A DNA stretch of 64,000 nucleotides from Paenibacillus sp. JNUCC-31 (GCF_014844075.1 NZ_CP062165.1:4712001-4776000), one strand, 5' to 3'; positions 15,276 through 25,640 are shown, counted from the stretch's first letter. Program-made: numbers and translations. The notes: a model not told the origin generated them from the letters alone.

Positions 15276-17732
15276 ATGACCTTTATTGCACATATCCGTC
15301 AAAAGGATGGAAAAATACAAACCGTTCAGGATCACTTAGTAGAGGTTAAGCAAGGGGCGGAGCAGGCTGGAGAGAAGATCGGCGTTAAATATTTGGCAGG
15401 CATTGCTGGTCTTCTGCATGATATGGGCAAAAATACAGATCTTTTTCGAAACTACATTCAGGAAGCTGTCGCAAACCCGGATGCCCCTCCTCGCAAAGGT
15501 TCAGTTGATCATTCGACTGCTGGGGGCAAGCTACTGCACAGCCTTTACCATGGAAGTGGCACAACGCTTGAGTCAAAGTACACCGCGGAGTGGATTGCCA
15601 ATTGTATTATCTCCCATCATCAGGGTCTAAGAGACTACGTATCACCTGATAAAGCCTCACCTTATATGGAGCGAGTCATTTCCAGGGAACTAGATCAATA
15701 TGAGCAGGCAAAAGTAGAATTTCTCAAGCACAATCCCCCAGACCAACTCGACCATATGTTTGAGCAAGCGACCCAAGAGCTTCAACAATACATACAGATC
15801 ATCAATAAAAATAAACTTCCACGAATTGCGGGAGCGCTGCTTATTAAATATATCTTTAGCTGCCTGATTGACGCGGATCGAACCAATACAAGACGATTTG
15901 AAGAAAACGAAACATCGACAGAAGAAATCGATTACAAGTTGTTTTTTCAACAAAGCTATGAATTACTATCTCAACATTTAAGCGAGCTTGAGCACGGCAG
16001 TATAGTAGACACACCCATTAATCAATTGCGACGTGAAATGTCCCGGCAATGCGAACAATTTGCGTATCGTCCATCAGGAGTGTACACCCTTTCCATACCA
16101 ACAGGCGGGGGAAAAACGCTTGCTAGTATGCGCTACGCGCTAAGACATGCCATTGAACATAACAAACAACGGATTATATATATCGTTCCCTACACCACCA
16201 TCATTGAACAAAATGCGGCTGAGATCCGCAGTATTTTGAAAAACGATGACATGATTTTGGAACATCACTCCAACGTGGTGGATGACAAGGATGACGAACG
16301 CCATGAGGGCGACGAAGGGGAAACTCTGGATTTACGCAAAAAGAATCTCAAGCTTGCCCGTGATCATTGGGATCGGCCGATTATTTTTACGACGATGGTT
16401 CAGTTTTTGAACACCTTTTATGCCAAAGGAACCCGAAACGTCCGCAGATTACACCAGCTTTCCAATGCAGTCATTGTATTTGATGAAGTGCAGTCGGTTC
16501 CGGTTCATTGTATCTCCCTCTTTAATGCTGCACTGAATTTCCTGAATGTGATTGGGAGATCCAGCCTGTTGCTCTGTACAGCGACTCAGCCTGCATTGGA
16601 TTTTGTAAAGTACAAGCTGCATTTCTCGGAGCAGCCGGAGATTATTGAGAATTTAGATGAGGTGGGGCGAAGCTTCAAACGAGTTGATTTACAGGACCTT
16701 ACGAGGGATTCACCTTCGGGTTGGGACGCAGAGGAAGTATCTTCCTTTATCCAGGAACAGATGAGGGAAGTGGACAGTGTGCTGGTCATTTTGAACACGA
16801 AAACAGCCGTCCGTAAACTGTTTGAACAGTTGATTGAGGTGGAATGGCTGAGAGAGAGTGGCGTTCAGTTGGTTCATCTGAGCACCAATATGTGTGCAGC
16901 ACATCGCAAAGAGGTTTTATCCGGGGAGTATGGCGTTATTCCGAGATTGGCAAAGGGTGAACGGATCATCTGTGTGAGTACACAGCTTATTGAGGCGGGT
17001 GTGAATATCAGCTTTGATTGTGTAGTTCGTTCCTTGGCTGGTTTGGATTCGATTGCTCAGGCGGCAGGGCGATGTAATCGGCACGGGAAAGATAAGGTTC
17101 GCAATGTGTACATCATTCGCTCATCGGATGAGGTGTTAACGAATCTGCCTGAGATTCAAATTGGCGCCGAGAAGACGGAACGTGTGCTTCAGGAATTCAA
17201 GGATGACCCGAGTTCGCTCGGCGATGACTTGTTATCTTCAAAGGCAATGTCCCGTTATTTCGAATATTATTTTAACGATATTGGAGACAAAATGCATTAC
17301 CCCATTCCTAAGCTTGAACAGAACTTGTTTGATCTGATGGACCGTAATCGTTATTACGTGGATGCCTATAAGAAGAAGCATGATTGTAAGCCGGAGGTTG
17401 TGAATCACTATGCTATAGCTACGGCAGAGAAGTATTTCGAAGCCATTTCCACAAACGCCACGCCCGTAATTGTGCCTTATGGGGAAGAAGGAAAAGAATT
17501 GATTTTGGACTTGAATGGAGAAATTGAACCTGGTGAAATGAGTGAGTTATTACGCAAGGCTCAGCAGTATACGGTGAATATTTACGATCAAGAACTTCGG
17601 GCCTTGGAGAGAAATGGAGATGTATATCCCCTTTTGCATGGGCATGCCCTGGCATTGAGGGAACCAGCATATTCCGATGATTTTGGCGTGGAATCCAAGG
17701 GTGAGGGTGCTTGGGAACCGATGATGATTTGA
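15276..17732 (+). CDS. cas3: Cas3 helicase-nuclease, type I-C
   Basis: 818 residues from ATG 15276 (GAAAGGAA 11 bases upstream; an in-frame TTG at 15243 is less likely). The N-terminal HD nuclease domain shows GLLHDMGK (about residue 45), VDHSTAGG and ISHHQG. The SF2 helicase has Walker A SIPTGGGKT (about 280), DEVQ in VIVFDEVQS (about 405), CTATQPA, and motif VI QAAGRCNRHGK (about 605). Cas3 is recruited by Cascade to unwind and degrade the target strand. HD and helicase are in one chain, as usual for I-C. All catalytic motifs look intact. First gene of the cas operon. Confidence 0.97.
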   Translation: MTFIAHIRQKDGKIQTVQDHLVEVKQGAEQAGEKIGVKYLAGIAGLLHDMGKNTDLFRNYIQEAVANPDAPPRKGSVDHSTAGGKLLHSLYHGSGTTLESKYTAEWIANCIISHHQGLRDYVSPDKASPYMERVISRELDQYEQAKVEFLKHNPPDQLDHMFEQATQELQQYIQIINKNKLPRIAGALLIKYIFSCLIDADRTNTRRFEENETSTEEIDYKLFFQQSYELLSQHLSELEHGSIVDTPINQLRREMSRQCEQFAYRPSGVYTLSIPTGGGKTLASMRYALRHAIEHNKQRIIYIVPYTTIIEQNAAEIRSILKNDDMILEHHSNVVDDKDDERHEGDEGETLDLRKKNLKLARDHWDRPIIFTTMVQFLNTFYAKGTRNVRRLHQLSNAVIVFDEVQSVPVHCISLFNAALNFLNVIGRSSLLLCTATQPALDFVKYKLHFSEQPEIIENLDEVGRSFKRVDLQDLTRDSPSGWDAEEVSSFIQEQMREVDSVLVILNTKTAVRKLFEQLIEVEWLRESGVQLVHLSTNMCAAHRKEVLSGEYGVIPRLAKGERIICVSTQLIEAGVNISFDCVVRSLAGLDSIAQAAGRCNRHGKDKVRNVYIIRSSDEVLTNLPEIQIGAEKTERVLQEFKDDPSSLGDDLLSSKAMSRYFEYYFNDIGDKMHYPIPKLEQNLFDLMDRNRYYVDAYKKKHDCKPEVVNHYAIATAEKYFEAISTNATPVIVPYGEEGKELILDLNGEIEPGEMSELLRKAQQYTVNIYDQELRALERNGDVYPLLHGHALALREPAYSDDFGVESKGEGAWEPMMI

Positions 17733-17747
17733 TCATAGGATTCATAC

Positions 17748-17782
17748 AGGAGGGAGATTCATGATACATGTTTCTCCCTCCT
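17748..17782 (+). terminator. Hairpin between cas3 and cas5c
   Basis: AGGAGGGAGA pairs with TCTCCCTCCT (10 bp) around a loop holding CATGATACATG. No T-run follows, so it may be an attenuator, RNA processing site or mRNA stabiliser rather than a terminator. It lies 15 bases after the cas3 stop. Confidence 0.5.
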
Positions 17783-17805
17783 ATACCCCATAGAAAGGAG
17801 CTGAA

Positions 17806-18531
17806 ATGTTGAGAAATCAAATCGAATTTGAGGTTTCGGGAAAATATGCGCTATTCACCGATCCACTCACGAAACTTGGCGGAGAAAAATTCTCTTATCA
17901 GATTCCTACATATCAAGCCCTCAAAGGGATCGTGGAATCAATTTACTGGAAGCCAACGCTGATCTGGATTATAGACGAAGTCCGCATCATGAATCCAATT
18001 CAAACGGAATCGAAGGGCATGCGTCCGATTGAATACAGCGGGGGCAACACACTGGCCTATTACACCTATTTAAGAGATGTTCGATATCAGGTGAAGGCCC
18101 ATTTTATATTTAATCCTCATCGTGAAGATCTGATACATGATCAGAATGAACACAAGCACCACAATATCGCCAAACGAGCTGTCCAGGTCGGTGGACGAAG
18201 AGATATCTTTCTGGGAACCCGTGAATGTCAGGGCTATGTTGAACATTGCCAGTTCGGTGAAGACGAGAGCTTCTATGATCGTATAGGTGAGCTTGATTTT
18301 GGTACGATGCTGCATGGGATCAGTTACCCGGATGAAACAGGAAGCAATGAGCGAGAGGTTCGTCTGTGGAAAGCGAAAATGCAGCATGGTGTGATTCGTT
18401 TTATCCGTCCAGATGAATGCACATTGATTCGTAAAGCTGGAGAAGGTACAGCTAAAATATTTGGTTCAGAGAATATGCAGTCTGTTGATGATTTACACTC
18501 GGAGTGGTTCGATAATGAGGTGAATAAATGA
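17806..18531 (+). CDS. cas5c: Cas5c (Cas5d) pre-crRNA endoribonuclease
   Basis: 241 residues, start preceded by AAAGGAG. It begins with the RAMP beta strand [18 protein letters not shown] and contains [22 protein letters not shown], the Cas5d-typical segment; the glycine-rich [17 protein letters not shown] region follows (about residues 128-145). In type I-C there is no Cas6, and Cas5c cuts each repeat near its stem base and stays bound to the 5' handle in Cascade. The stop overlaps the next start by ATGA, so it is translationally coupled to cas8c. Confidence 0.96.
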   Translation: MLRNQIEFEVSGKYALFTDPLTKLGGEKFSYQIPTYQALKGIVESIYWKPTLIWIIDEVRIMNPIQTESKGMRPIEYSGGNTLAYYTYLRDVRYQVKAHFIFNPHREDLIHDQNEHKHHNIAKRAVQVGGRRDIFLGTRECQGYVEHCQFGEDESFYDRIGELDFGTMLHGISYPDETGSNEREVRLWKAKMQHGVIRFIRPDECTLIRKAGEGTAKIFGSENMQSVDDLHSEWFDNEVNK

Positions 18532-20486
18532 GCTGGCTGGCCAATTTAAGTAAAACGTATGATGATCACGCTAACGTTGTCGGACAATTTGAAATGAAGA
18601 AAAATGGCAAGGAATACGCTCTGATTCCAATCTCGCACACCACACAGACCGCGCATATTGAAGTGCATCTGAATGGAAGAGGGGATATCGTTAACGCCTA
18701 TGTGGTTGATAAAAATGATGGCAGCACGATTATTCCTTGCACCGAAGCTTCCGCAAGCCGAACGAGTGCGCCTGTACCGTATCCTCTTTTTGACAAATTA
18801 TCTTATGTTGCAGGAGATTACACTCAGTTTTGCGGAGAAGCCAAGGGAACACCGTATCAAGATTATTTGAACCAACTGAAAGCTTGGTGTGAATCTCCAT
18901 TTAGCCATCCTAAAGTACAGAGCGTACTTCACTATGTTAGCAAAGGTACGCTGATTACTGATCTGGTCGAGAGAGGGATACTTCATGTGGATAGTCGAGG
19001 AAAGCTATTGGAGAAGTGGGTAGCTGCGCCTGGCGACCAAGAAGGGAAAAAGCCTGACATTTTCAATGTGATAGCTTCGGATCAGAGTGGGGCATTTGTT
19101 CGATTTGCTGTAGATATCCCAGGAGAACCCGAATCCAGATTGTGGCGTGATGCTTCGGTACAACAATCTTTTATCCAGTTTTACGAGATGAGTTTGCAGG
19201 ACAAGGACATCTGTTTCGTGACAGGTGATTACCTACCAGTTGCGGATAAACACGCTTCTCGCATACGTCACTCAGGAGACAAGTCCAAGTTGATCTCCGC
19301 CAACGACTCCAGTGGATTTACGTATCGGGGGCGTTTTCGTACCAGTCGTGACGCAGCAACAGTCAGCTATGAAGCATCGCAGAAAGGGCATAACGCTCTC
19401 AAGTGGCTGATTGATAAGCAGGGAACTACGATGGATGGCAAGGTTTTTCTAGTGTGGGGAAGTAGTCGTCTGGATATGCCGGAGCCCCAGGAGGACTCGT
19501 TTATTTTTTGGGACGATGCGGATGATGAGGCAGCGCTTGCTGGTGGAGACCGAACGCATAAGGAATTTGCTTTGCAGATCCGGAAGGCGATTAATGGTTA
19601 TCGTTATGATGGAGATTATCAATCCAGTCATGAAGTCACGATTATGACGCTGGATGCGGCTACACCAGGTCGTATGTCAATTATGTATTACCGGACGTTG
19701 GATCAGAACATCTATTTGGACCGGATACAAGCCTGGCATGAGAGCTGTTATTGGTTGCATCGTTATCGGAAAAATAAATACGACAAACTTGTCTCTTTTA
19801 TCGGAGCCCCCGCAACCAAAGATATCGCTTTTGCCGCCTATGGCCCACGGGCCAGTGACAAGGTGGTCAAAGGATTAATGGAGCGTATGCTTCCATGCAT
19901 CATTGATGAACGACCGATTCCACTGGATATCATTCGCAGTTCGATTCATCGTGCATCCAACCCGGTAGGCATGGACAATTGGGAATGGGAGAAAACACTT
20001 AGCATTACTTGCGCACTGGTTAGGAAGGATCATCAGCAGGATCATAAGAAGGAGGGGTACGGGGTGAGTCTGGATACAGAAGCAACGGACCGCAGTTATT
20101 TATTTGGGAGAATGCTTGCTATTGCGGATGTTTTAGAGCGAAGCGCGCTGAGTAAGGATGAAAAACGAGCTACCAATGCCATTCGATATATGAATGCTTT
20201 TGCACAACGACCGGGTCGGACCTGGACCATCATTCAATCGAATCTCCAGCCTTATCAGGCGAAGATGGGCACTGGAGCAAGATATTATAATTCACTGCTG
20301 GATGAGGTCGGGGCCAAACTTCGATTGGAGGATTATACGGACAAACCTCTGACGGGCTTGTATTTGTTAGGCTTTTACAGTCAGCGTAACGATCTGTACA
20401 CCAGCAAAAAAGACAAGGAAGCCGCAGCTGCACTGAATCACAACGATGAGAATGAAAACCAAATGAACGAACAAGGGGATAACTAA
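18528..20486 (+). CDS. cas8c: Cas8c (Csd1) large subunit of type I-C Cascade
   Basis: 652 residues beginning [19 protein letters not shown], the usual Csd1 start. Further recognisable segments are [57 protein letters not shown] and [26 protein letters not shown]. Cas8c recognises the PAM and initiates R-loop formation; in type I-C an internal translation product of this gene can act as the small subunit (Cas11c), which is known for the family but not visible as a separate gene here. An internal GAAGGAGGGGTACGGGGTG at about 20047 is a possible internal start. The Lys/Asp/Asn-rich C-terminus is ordinary for the family. Confidence 0.96.
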   Translation: MSWLANLSKTYDDHANVVGQFEMKKNGKEYALIPISHTTQTAHIEVHLNGRGDIVNAYVVDKNDGSTIIPCTEASASRTSAPVPYPLFDKLSYVAGDYTQFCGEAKGTPYQDYLNQLKAWCESPFSHPKVQSVLHYVSKGTLITDLVERGILHVDSRGKLLEKWVAAPGDQEGKKPDIFNVIASDQSGAFVRFAVDIPGEPESRLWRDASVQQSFIQFYEMSLQDKDICFVTGDYLPVADKHASRIRHSGDKSKLISANDSSGFTYRGRFRTSRDAATVSYEASQKGHNALKWLIDKQGTTMDGKVFLVWGSSRLDMPEPQEDSFIFWDDADDEAALAGGDRTHKEFALQIRKAINGYRYDGDYQSSHEVTIMTLDAATPGRMSIMYYRTLDQNIYLDRIQAWHESCYWLHRYRKNKYDKLVSFIGAPATKDIAFAAYGPRASDKVVKGLMERMLPCIIDERPIPLDIIRSSIHRASNPVGMDNWEWEKTLSITCALVRKDHQQDHKKEGYGVSLDTEATDRSYLFGRMLAIADVLERSALSKDEKRATNAIRYMNAFAQRPGRTWTIIQSNLQPYQAKMGTGARYYNSLLDEVGAKLRLEDYTDKPLTGLYLLGFYSQRNDLYTSKKDKEAAAALNHNDENENQMNEQGDN

Positions 20487-21359
20487 ATGAGTACACTTGA
20501 TCACAAAATCGATTTTGCTGTTGTGCTGTCTGTTCGTAATGCCAATCCGAATGGAGATCCACTGAATGGAAACCGTCCTCGTCAGAACTACGATGGCTTT
20601 GGAGAAATCTCGGATGTATGTATCAAACGTAAAATTCGTAACCGTCTGCAGGATATGGGAGAGTCCATTCTCGTACAATCCGATGAAAAACGTAATGATA
20701 ATCACCGTTCCATTAAAGATCGTGTCGATGCCAATGAGAATGTGCAAGAACATGCCAAAGGCAAGAAGGCAAATAAAGATCTGTATGCCGAGGCTGCTTG
20801 TCAGTCCTGGATTGATGTTCGTAGCTTTGGACAGGTGTTTGCTTTTGGTGGAGGGGAAAGTGTATCTGTGGGTATTCGGGGTCCGGTATCCATCCATACC
20901 GCTGTAAGCTTGGATCGGATTGATATTTCCAGCATGCAGATTACGAAGAGTGTAAACTCAGTCACAACGGCTAAAGATCCGGACAAAAAAGGATCGGATA
21001 CGATGGGCATGAAGCATCGAGTAGATTTTGGAGTATATGTATTCTATGGCAGTATCAACACGCAACTGGCTGAGAAGACCGGCTTTACATATGAAGACGC
21101 GGAGAAGATTCGTGAATCGCTTAGAACTTTATTTGAAAATGATACATCCTCGGCCCGTCCTGATGGAAGTATGGAGGTTCACCAGTTATATTGGTGGGAG
21201 CATAGTTCCAAAATGGGGCAATATTCATCTGCAAAGGTACACCGCTCTCTGCAAATTGAATTGAAGCCAGACGTAGCCGAAGCGAAGTCTTACGATGATT
21301 ATAATTATAGTGTTCAGCCACTGGAAGGCTTGGCAGTTCAAGAATATGAAGGACTATAA
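20487..21359 (+). CDS. cas7c: Cas7c (Csd2) backbone subunit
   Basis: 290 residues, starting directly after the cas8c stop, with AACAAGGGG upstream. The N-terminus IDFAVVLSVRNANPNGDPLNGNRPR is the classic Cas7/Csd2 signature. Later FGQVFAFGG, GPVSIH, SSMQITKSVN and HRVDFGVYVFYGSIN are also family-like. Multiple copies form the crRNA-binding backbone of Cascade. Overlaps the start of cas4. Confidence 0.97.
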   Translation: MSTLDHKIDFAVVLSVRNANPNGDPLNGNRPRQNYDGFGEISDVCIKRKIRNRLQDMGESILVQSDEKRNDNHRSIKDRVDANENVQEHAKGKKANKDLYAEAACQSWIDVRSFGQVFAFGGGESVSVGIRGPVSIHTAVSLDRIDISSMQITKSVNSVTTAKDPDKKGSDTMGMKHRVDFGVYVFYGSINTQLAEKTGFTYEDAEKIRESLRTLFENDTSSARPDGSMEVHQLYWWEHSSKMGQYSSAKVHRSLQIELKPDVAEAKSYDDYNYSVQPLEGLAVQEYEGL

Positions 21360-22005
21360 CGAAGGGGATTATCTGCTGCTTTCGGGTATTCAACATTTTA
21401 ACTTTTGCAGAAGGCAGTGGGCATTAATTCATATCGAACAGCAGTGGGAAGACAACGTGCGTACTATTGAGGGAGATCATTTGCATCGAAAGGCAGATCA
21501 ACCAGCGCTTCGTGAAAAACGAGGCGATAAACTGGTAGTTCGTGCACTTCCGGTGCAATCGAGGGAACTCGGAATCACAGGCATCTGTGACGTGGTTGAA
21601 TTCATTCGTGATCCGGCTGGAGTTCCGCTTGCGGGAGAGGAAGGGTTATACCTTCCTTTTCCTGTTGAATACAAACGCGGAAAACCGAAACGTAATGATT
21701 CGGATCATTCCCAATTGGTAGCACAAGTCATATGTCTCGAAGAAATGCTCGTATGTGATATTCACAAGGCTTACCTTTATTATGACGAGATCAAGCATCG
21801 GGTAGAAGTGATCATTACTGCGGCGGATCGGGAACGAGTAAGAGTGAATATACAGGAAATGAGACACTATTTTGAACGAAACCATACACCGAAAGCCAAA
21901 GCAGGGCCACACTGTCAAAGTTGTTCGTTGAACAATATATGTGTACCGGACATTTTAAATAAACGATCCGTTTCAAGCTACATCGAAAGCAGGTTGAATG
22001 AATGA
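21346..22005 (+). CDS. cas4: Cas4 exonuclease, spacer acquisition
   Basis: 219 residues from the ATG at 21346, overlapping the end of cas7c by 14 bases; a longer frame from 21295 adds non-conserved sequence. FNFCRRQWALIHIE near the N-terminus supplies the first cluster Cys, and CQSCSLNNICVP near the C-terminus supplies the other three, for a 4Fe-4S cluster. The RecB-like nuclease core has GICDVVEF, FPVEYKRGKPK and QLVAQVICLEEML. Cas4 trims prespacers and fixes PAM and orientation with Cas1-Cas2. Ends in an ATGA overlap with cas1. Confidence 0.95.
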   Translation: MKDYNEGDYLLLSGIQHFNFCRRQWALIHIEQQWEDNVRTIEGDHLHRKADQPALREKRGDKLVVRALPVQSRELGITGICDVVEFIRDPAGVPLAGEEGLYLPFPVEYKRGKPKRNDSDHSQLVAQVICLEEMLVCDIHKAYLYYDEIKHRVEVIITAADRERVRVNIQEMRHYFERNHTPKAKAGPHCQSCSLNNICVPDILNKRSVSSYIESRLNE

Positions 22006-23033
22006 AAAAGCTGCTGAACACCTTATTTGTGACATTACCCGATACATACCTTGCACTGGATGGGGAAAACATTGTGGTGAAGCAGGAGGAAGAAATTCTT
22101 GCTCGCTATCCACTGCATAATTTGGAGGCCGTATGCACCTTTGGCTATGCTGGAGTAAGTCCAGCACTGATGGGGGCTTGTGCGGCACGCAATGTGAATC
22201 TGACTTTTATGACACGAACAGGGCGATTCCTCGCACGGGTCATTGGTGAGGATCGAGGAAATGTTGTATTGCGGAAGGAGCAGTACCGTATCTCGGACGA
22301 TGAGGTGCGCAGTGCGCGGGTTGCTCGTAATATGATTACAGGGAAGTTATACAACAACAAGTGGATTCTGGAACGTGCCACACGAGATTATGCACTACGT
22401 ATCGACACAGAACGAATCAAGAAGGTCACGGAGTCGCTAGGAGAAACGATGAAGCTGTTACGCGATGTAGAGCAATTGGACGTATTGCGTGGCTTGGAAG
22501 GCTCTGCCGCTGTTCAATATAATTCCGTTTTCGATGATCTGATCCTACAGCAAAAGGAGTCATTTTACTTTTACGGACGCAGTCGCCGTCCTCCCTTAGA
22601 TAAAGTGAATGCGTTATTATCCTTTGCCTATACCTTGCTCGCTAATGATATGAAGTCTGCACTTGAATCTGTCGGACTTGATGCATACGTCGGCTTTTTG
22701 CACCGGGATCGTCCTGGCAGAGCTTCTCTTGCACTGGATATGATGGAGGAACTTCGGGGAGTGTACGCAGACCGTTTTGTGCTCTCTCTTATTAACAAAA
22801 AAGTGATTAACGATAAAGGCTTTTATGTAAAAGAAAATCTTGCAGTCATTATGGATGATGAAACACGAAAGAAAGTGTTGAAAGCATGGCAAGATCGTAA
22901 ACAGGACAAGATTATGCATCCGTATTTGAATGAAAAAATACCTTGGGGTCTTGTACCGTACACTCAAGCGTTACTACTGGCAAGATATATACGTGGGGAT
23001 CTGGATGAATATCCTCCGTTTCTGTGGAAGTAG
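22002..23033 (+). CDS. cas1: Cas1 integrase, type I-C
   Basis: 343 residues. N-terminal beta domain KLLNTLFVTLPDTYLALDGENIVV; the catalytic helical domain holds GLEGSAAVQYNSVF (Glu), SLLNKKV-like SLINKKVINDKGF, LHRDRPGRASLALDMMEELR (His and Asp), and RRPPLDKVNALLSFAYTLL. These are the usual metal-binding Glu/His/Asp positions of Cas1. With Cas2 it inserts new spacers at the leader end of the arrays. Nothing appears damaged. Confidence 0.97.
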   Translation: MKKLLNTLFVTLPDTYLALDGENIVVKQEEEILARYPLHNLEAVCTFGYAGVSPALMGACAARNVNLTFMTRTGRFLARVIGEDRGNVVLRKEQYRISDDEVRSARVARNMITGKLYNNKWILERATRDYALRIDTERIKKVTESLGETMKLLRDVEQLDVLRGLEGSAAVQYNSVFDDLILQQKESFYFYGRSRRPPLDKVNALLSFAYTLLANDMKSALESVGLDAYVGFLHRDRPGRASLALDMMEELRGVYADRFVLSLINKKVINDKGFYVKENLAVIMDDETRKKVLKAWQDRKQDKIMHPYLNEKIPWGLVPYTQALLLARYIRGDLDEYPPFLWK

Positions 23034-23042
23034 GTGTGATGA

Positions 23043-23333
23043 TTGCTTATTTTGATTACGTATGATGTGAGCACAATAGGTAGTGAAGGTCGAAGAAGGC
23101 TATCTAAAGTGGCTAAAAAGTGTGTGGATCACGGTCAGCGAGTGCAGAACTCGGTGTTTGAATGTATACTGGATGCTGCCCAGTTTAGACGTTTAAAATT
23201 TGAACTGGAAGAGTTAATTGATAAGGAGACCGATAGTCTTCGATTCTATAACTTAGGCGATAATTACAAAAGTAAAGTTCAACATGTGGGAGCCAAGGAT
23301 TCCTATGATATGGGTGATCCGTTAATACTTTAA
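23043..23333 (+). CDS. cas2: Cas2, type I-C
   Basis: 96 residues. The TTG at 23043 is the only start in frame, since a stop immediately precedes it; TAGGTGTGATGA upstream gives an AGGTG ribosome site. MLILITYDVSTIGSEGRRRLSKVAKKCVDHGQRVQNSVFE is the ferredoxin-like Cas2 core. It forms the Cas1-Cas2 integration complex. The leader inverted repeat begins two bases after its stop, so operon and array 2 are contiguous. Confidence 0.97.
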   Translation: MLILITYDVSTIGSEGRRRLSKVAKKCVDHGQRVQNSVFECILDAAQFRRLKFELEELIDKETDSLRFYNLGDNYKSKVQHVGAKDSYDMGDPLIL

Positions 23334-23334
23334 C

Positions 23335-23526
23335 AGGTGCGAATGCCAAGCTCACATGATTTTCCCGGGGGATTCGCACCTCGAAACTTGTCGAAAAGGC
23401 CTTTTTCGTGACCTTTTGGCAATGAATTTAGGCAAAGTTGACTGAGTAAAGGTTCTTAATAAGCCGAAATAACGAAAAGACGTTAATATCTATTCGAGAA
23501 ATATTGCTATTACGTGCTTTTTCGCT
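23335..23526 (+). promoter_or_regulatory. CRISPR leader of array 2
   Basis: AGGTGCGAAT (23335-23344) and ATTCGCACCT (23372-23381) repeat the block seen in the other two leaders, again enclosing AAGCTCACAT. TTGTCGAAAAGG, CCTTTTGGCAAT and the end TACGTGCTTTTTCGCT also match leader 1; the middle differs. TTGACT at about 23438 could be a -35 element but its -10 is poor. Confidence 0.88.
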
Positions 23527-25521
23527 GTCGCACTCTGTATGGAGTGCGTGGATTGAAATAGCATTTGTAAACTTTGGATATGCATCAATCGCATGTCGCA
23601 CTCTGTATGGAGTGCGTGGATTGAAATCAACAGCTGCCGTAGAAGTAGACTTTTCCGGAGCAGTCGCACTCTGTATGGAGTGCGTGGATTGAAATCGTTA
23701 TCGTCAATCCCAACCCAGATGTCACGGCAGGTCGCACTCTGTATGGAGTGCGTGGATTGAAATTCATGGGAACAGGGAGAGGGTAGGGAGTCTATACCCG
23801 TCGCACTCTGTATGGAGTGCGTGGATTGAAATGAATACACAACGCGTGAACAACCCGATCCTATAGGCGTCGCACTCTGTATGGAGTGCGTGGATTGAAA
23901 TAGTGCGGCTCTTAACGTAACTGTAAGCGTTGGTCGCACTCTGTATGGAGTGCGTGGATTGAAATAATGGTTGTATTAAAACCATATTGGGGTTCACGAC
24001 GTCGCACTCTGTATGGAGTGCGTGGATTGAAATCATCGTTGATGATGGTACACGCGAAACAAAGAACAGTCGCACTCTGTATGGAGTGCGTGGATTGAAA
24101 TTCTGACTTCAATGTGGCGACTCAGTGGATAGCGATGTCGCACTCTGTATGGAGTGCGTGGATTGAAATTCGATGAGACTTACGCTAATCTTACCGACGC
24201 CGCGGTCGCACTCTGTATAGAGTGCGTGGATTGAAATGAAGAATAAAGGCTGGAATAGGGTGTATGTGTTAGTCGCACTCTGTATGGAGTGCGTGGATTG
24301 AAATGTAGGAGAGGAAATAACGCAGATTATGAAGAATTGTCGCACTCTGTATGGAGTGCGTGGATTGAAATCATTATGAGTGCCATTGGATAGGGAGATA
24401 GGGGTCGCACTCTGTATGGAGTGCGTGGATTGAAATTTGTCAGTGAAGAAAACTTTTGGTGGTAAATATCGTCGCACTCTGTATGGAGTGCGTGGATTGA
24501 AATTCAATTACAATACCGAATAACAACCGCTTCGGCCGTCGCACTCTGTATGGAGTGCGTGGATTGAAATTATAGCAGACAGCTTGCCGAAAGGGACTCC
24601 TGGAGGTCGCACTCTGTATGGAGTGCGTGGATTGAAATAGAAGATAGCGGCGCGCGTGCCCGGGCATTTCTGGTGTCGCACTCTGTATGGAGTGCGTGGA
24701 TTGAAATCATTTCAGCAAACCGGGATACGTAAGTTGCTGTGTCGCACTCTGTATGGAGTGCGTGGATTGAAATTATCTTGCTAATCTAGCAGAGACGGAT
24801 GAAGAGAGTCGCACTCTGTATGGAGTGCGTGGATTGAAATCGGACGGACACAGAAAGCACAGGAGGTGGATATCGTCGCACTCTGTATGGAGTGCGTGGA
24901 TTGAAATAAGAACCAACCGCTTAATAGCGAACCCGATAGACATCGTCGCACTCTGTATGGAGTGCGTGGATTGAAATAAGAACCAACCGCTTAATAGCGA
25001 ACCCGATAGACATCGTCGCACTCTGTATGGAGTGCGTGGATTGAAATTTTTTGAAGCGCTACTTGTTGTTCATTCACATAGCGTCGCACTCTGTATGGAG
25101 TGCGTGGATTGAAATAATCATCGTCTTCCGTATCGATTCAAACTGGATCAGTCGCACTCTGTATGGAGTGCGTGGATTGAAATTAATCATCCCGGCTGTG
25201 GCGGCTTTTGCGGCCATGGTCGCACTCTGTATGGAGTGCGTGGATTGAAATCAGTCACGCTCCTGGCGGATATCCTATTGATTTGCGTCGCACTCTGTAT
25301 GGAGTGCGTGGATTGAAATTTCCCGGTGCCGATAAAGGAACGGGCCGGAATATTGTCGCACTCTGTATGGAGTGTGTGGATTGAAATCTTTTAAATGGGG
25401 TGATTTGAGGTGGCAGGAGGGTCGCACTCTGTATGGAGTGCGTGGATTGAAATTTGCTTTGGGTAACGTTGGGGTAACACTAGGGTAAGTCGCACTCCGT
25501 ATGGAGTGCGTGGATTGAAAT
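23527..25521 (+). CRISPR. Type I-C CRISPR array 2 (30 repeats, 29 spacers)
   Basis: Thirty 33-base repeats spaced 64-70 bases apart. They are like array 1 except that position 10 is T (GTCGCACTCT), changing a stem C-G pair to a wobble. The last repeat (25489) has the array-1 base C. The repeat at 24205 also changes the opposite stem base (GTATAG), restoring a T-A pair. The repeat at 25355 has one stem-flank change. The spacers after 24875 and after 24945 are identical 37-mers. The array directly follows cas2 and its leader, so it is probably the most active one. Confidence 0.98.
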
Positions 25522-25591
25522 TGGTTTGCGTTTATGAACGATCAGCAAAATACTTATGGAAAGCGAAACGTATTCTTTCAAAGTAACCAGA

Positions 25592-25640
25592 TACAAATAA
25601 GCCGGAGGCGCATGTTGGGCCGCACTCCGGCTTGTTTGTA
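25592..25640. terminator. Terminator downstream of array 2
   Basis: TACAAATAAGCCGGAG pairs with CTCCGGCTTGTTTGTA (16 bp, one wobble). Confidence 0.8.

Noticed and set aside
20047..20486. Separate Cas11c gene inside cas8c
   Set aside because: A GGAGGGG followed by a GTG is visible and fits the known internal start in this family, but the exact start cannot be proven from sequence, so it is only mentioned under cas8c.
23490..25248. Open frames with repeated FQSTHSIQSAT/ISIHALHTEC peptides
   Set aside because: Same artefact, from array 2.
8637..25521. Spacers targeting genes within this window
   Set aside because: No spacer was seen to match a gene here by eye; a proper search against the genome, plasmids and phages was not possible.
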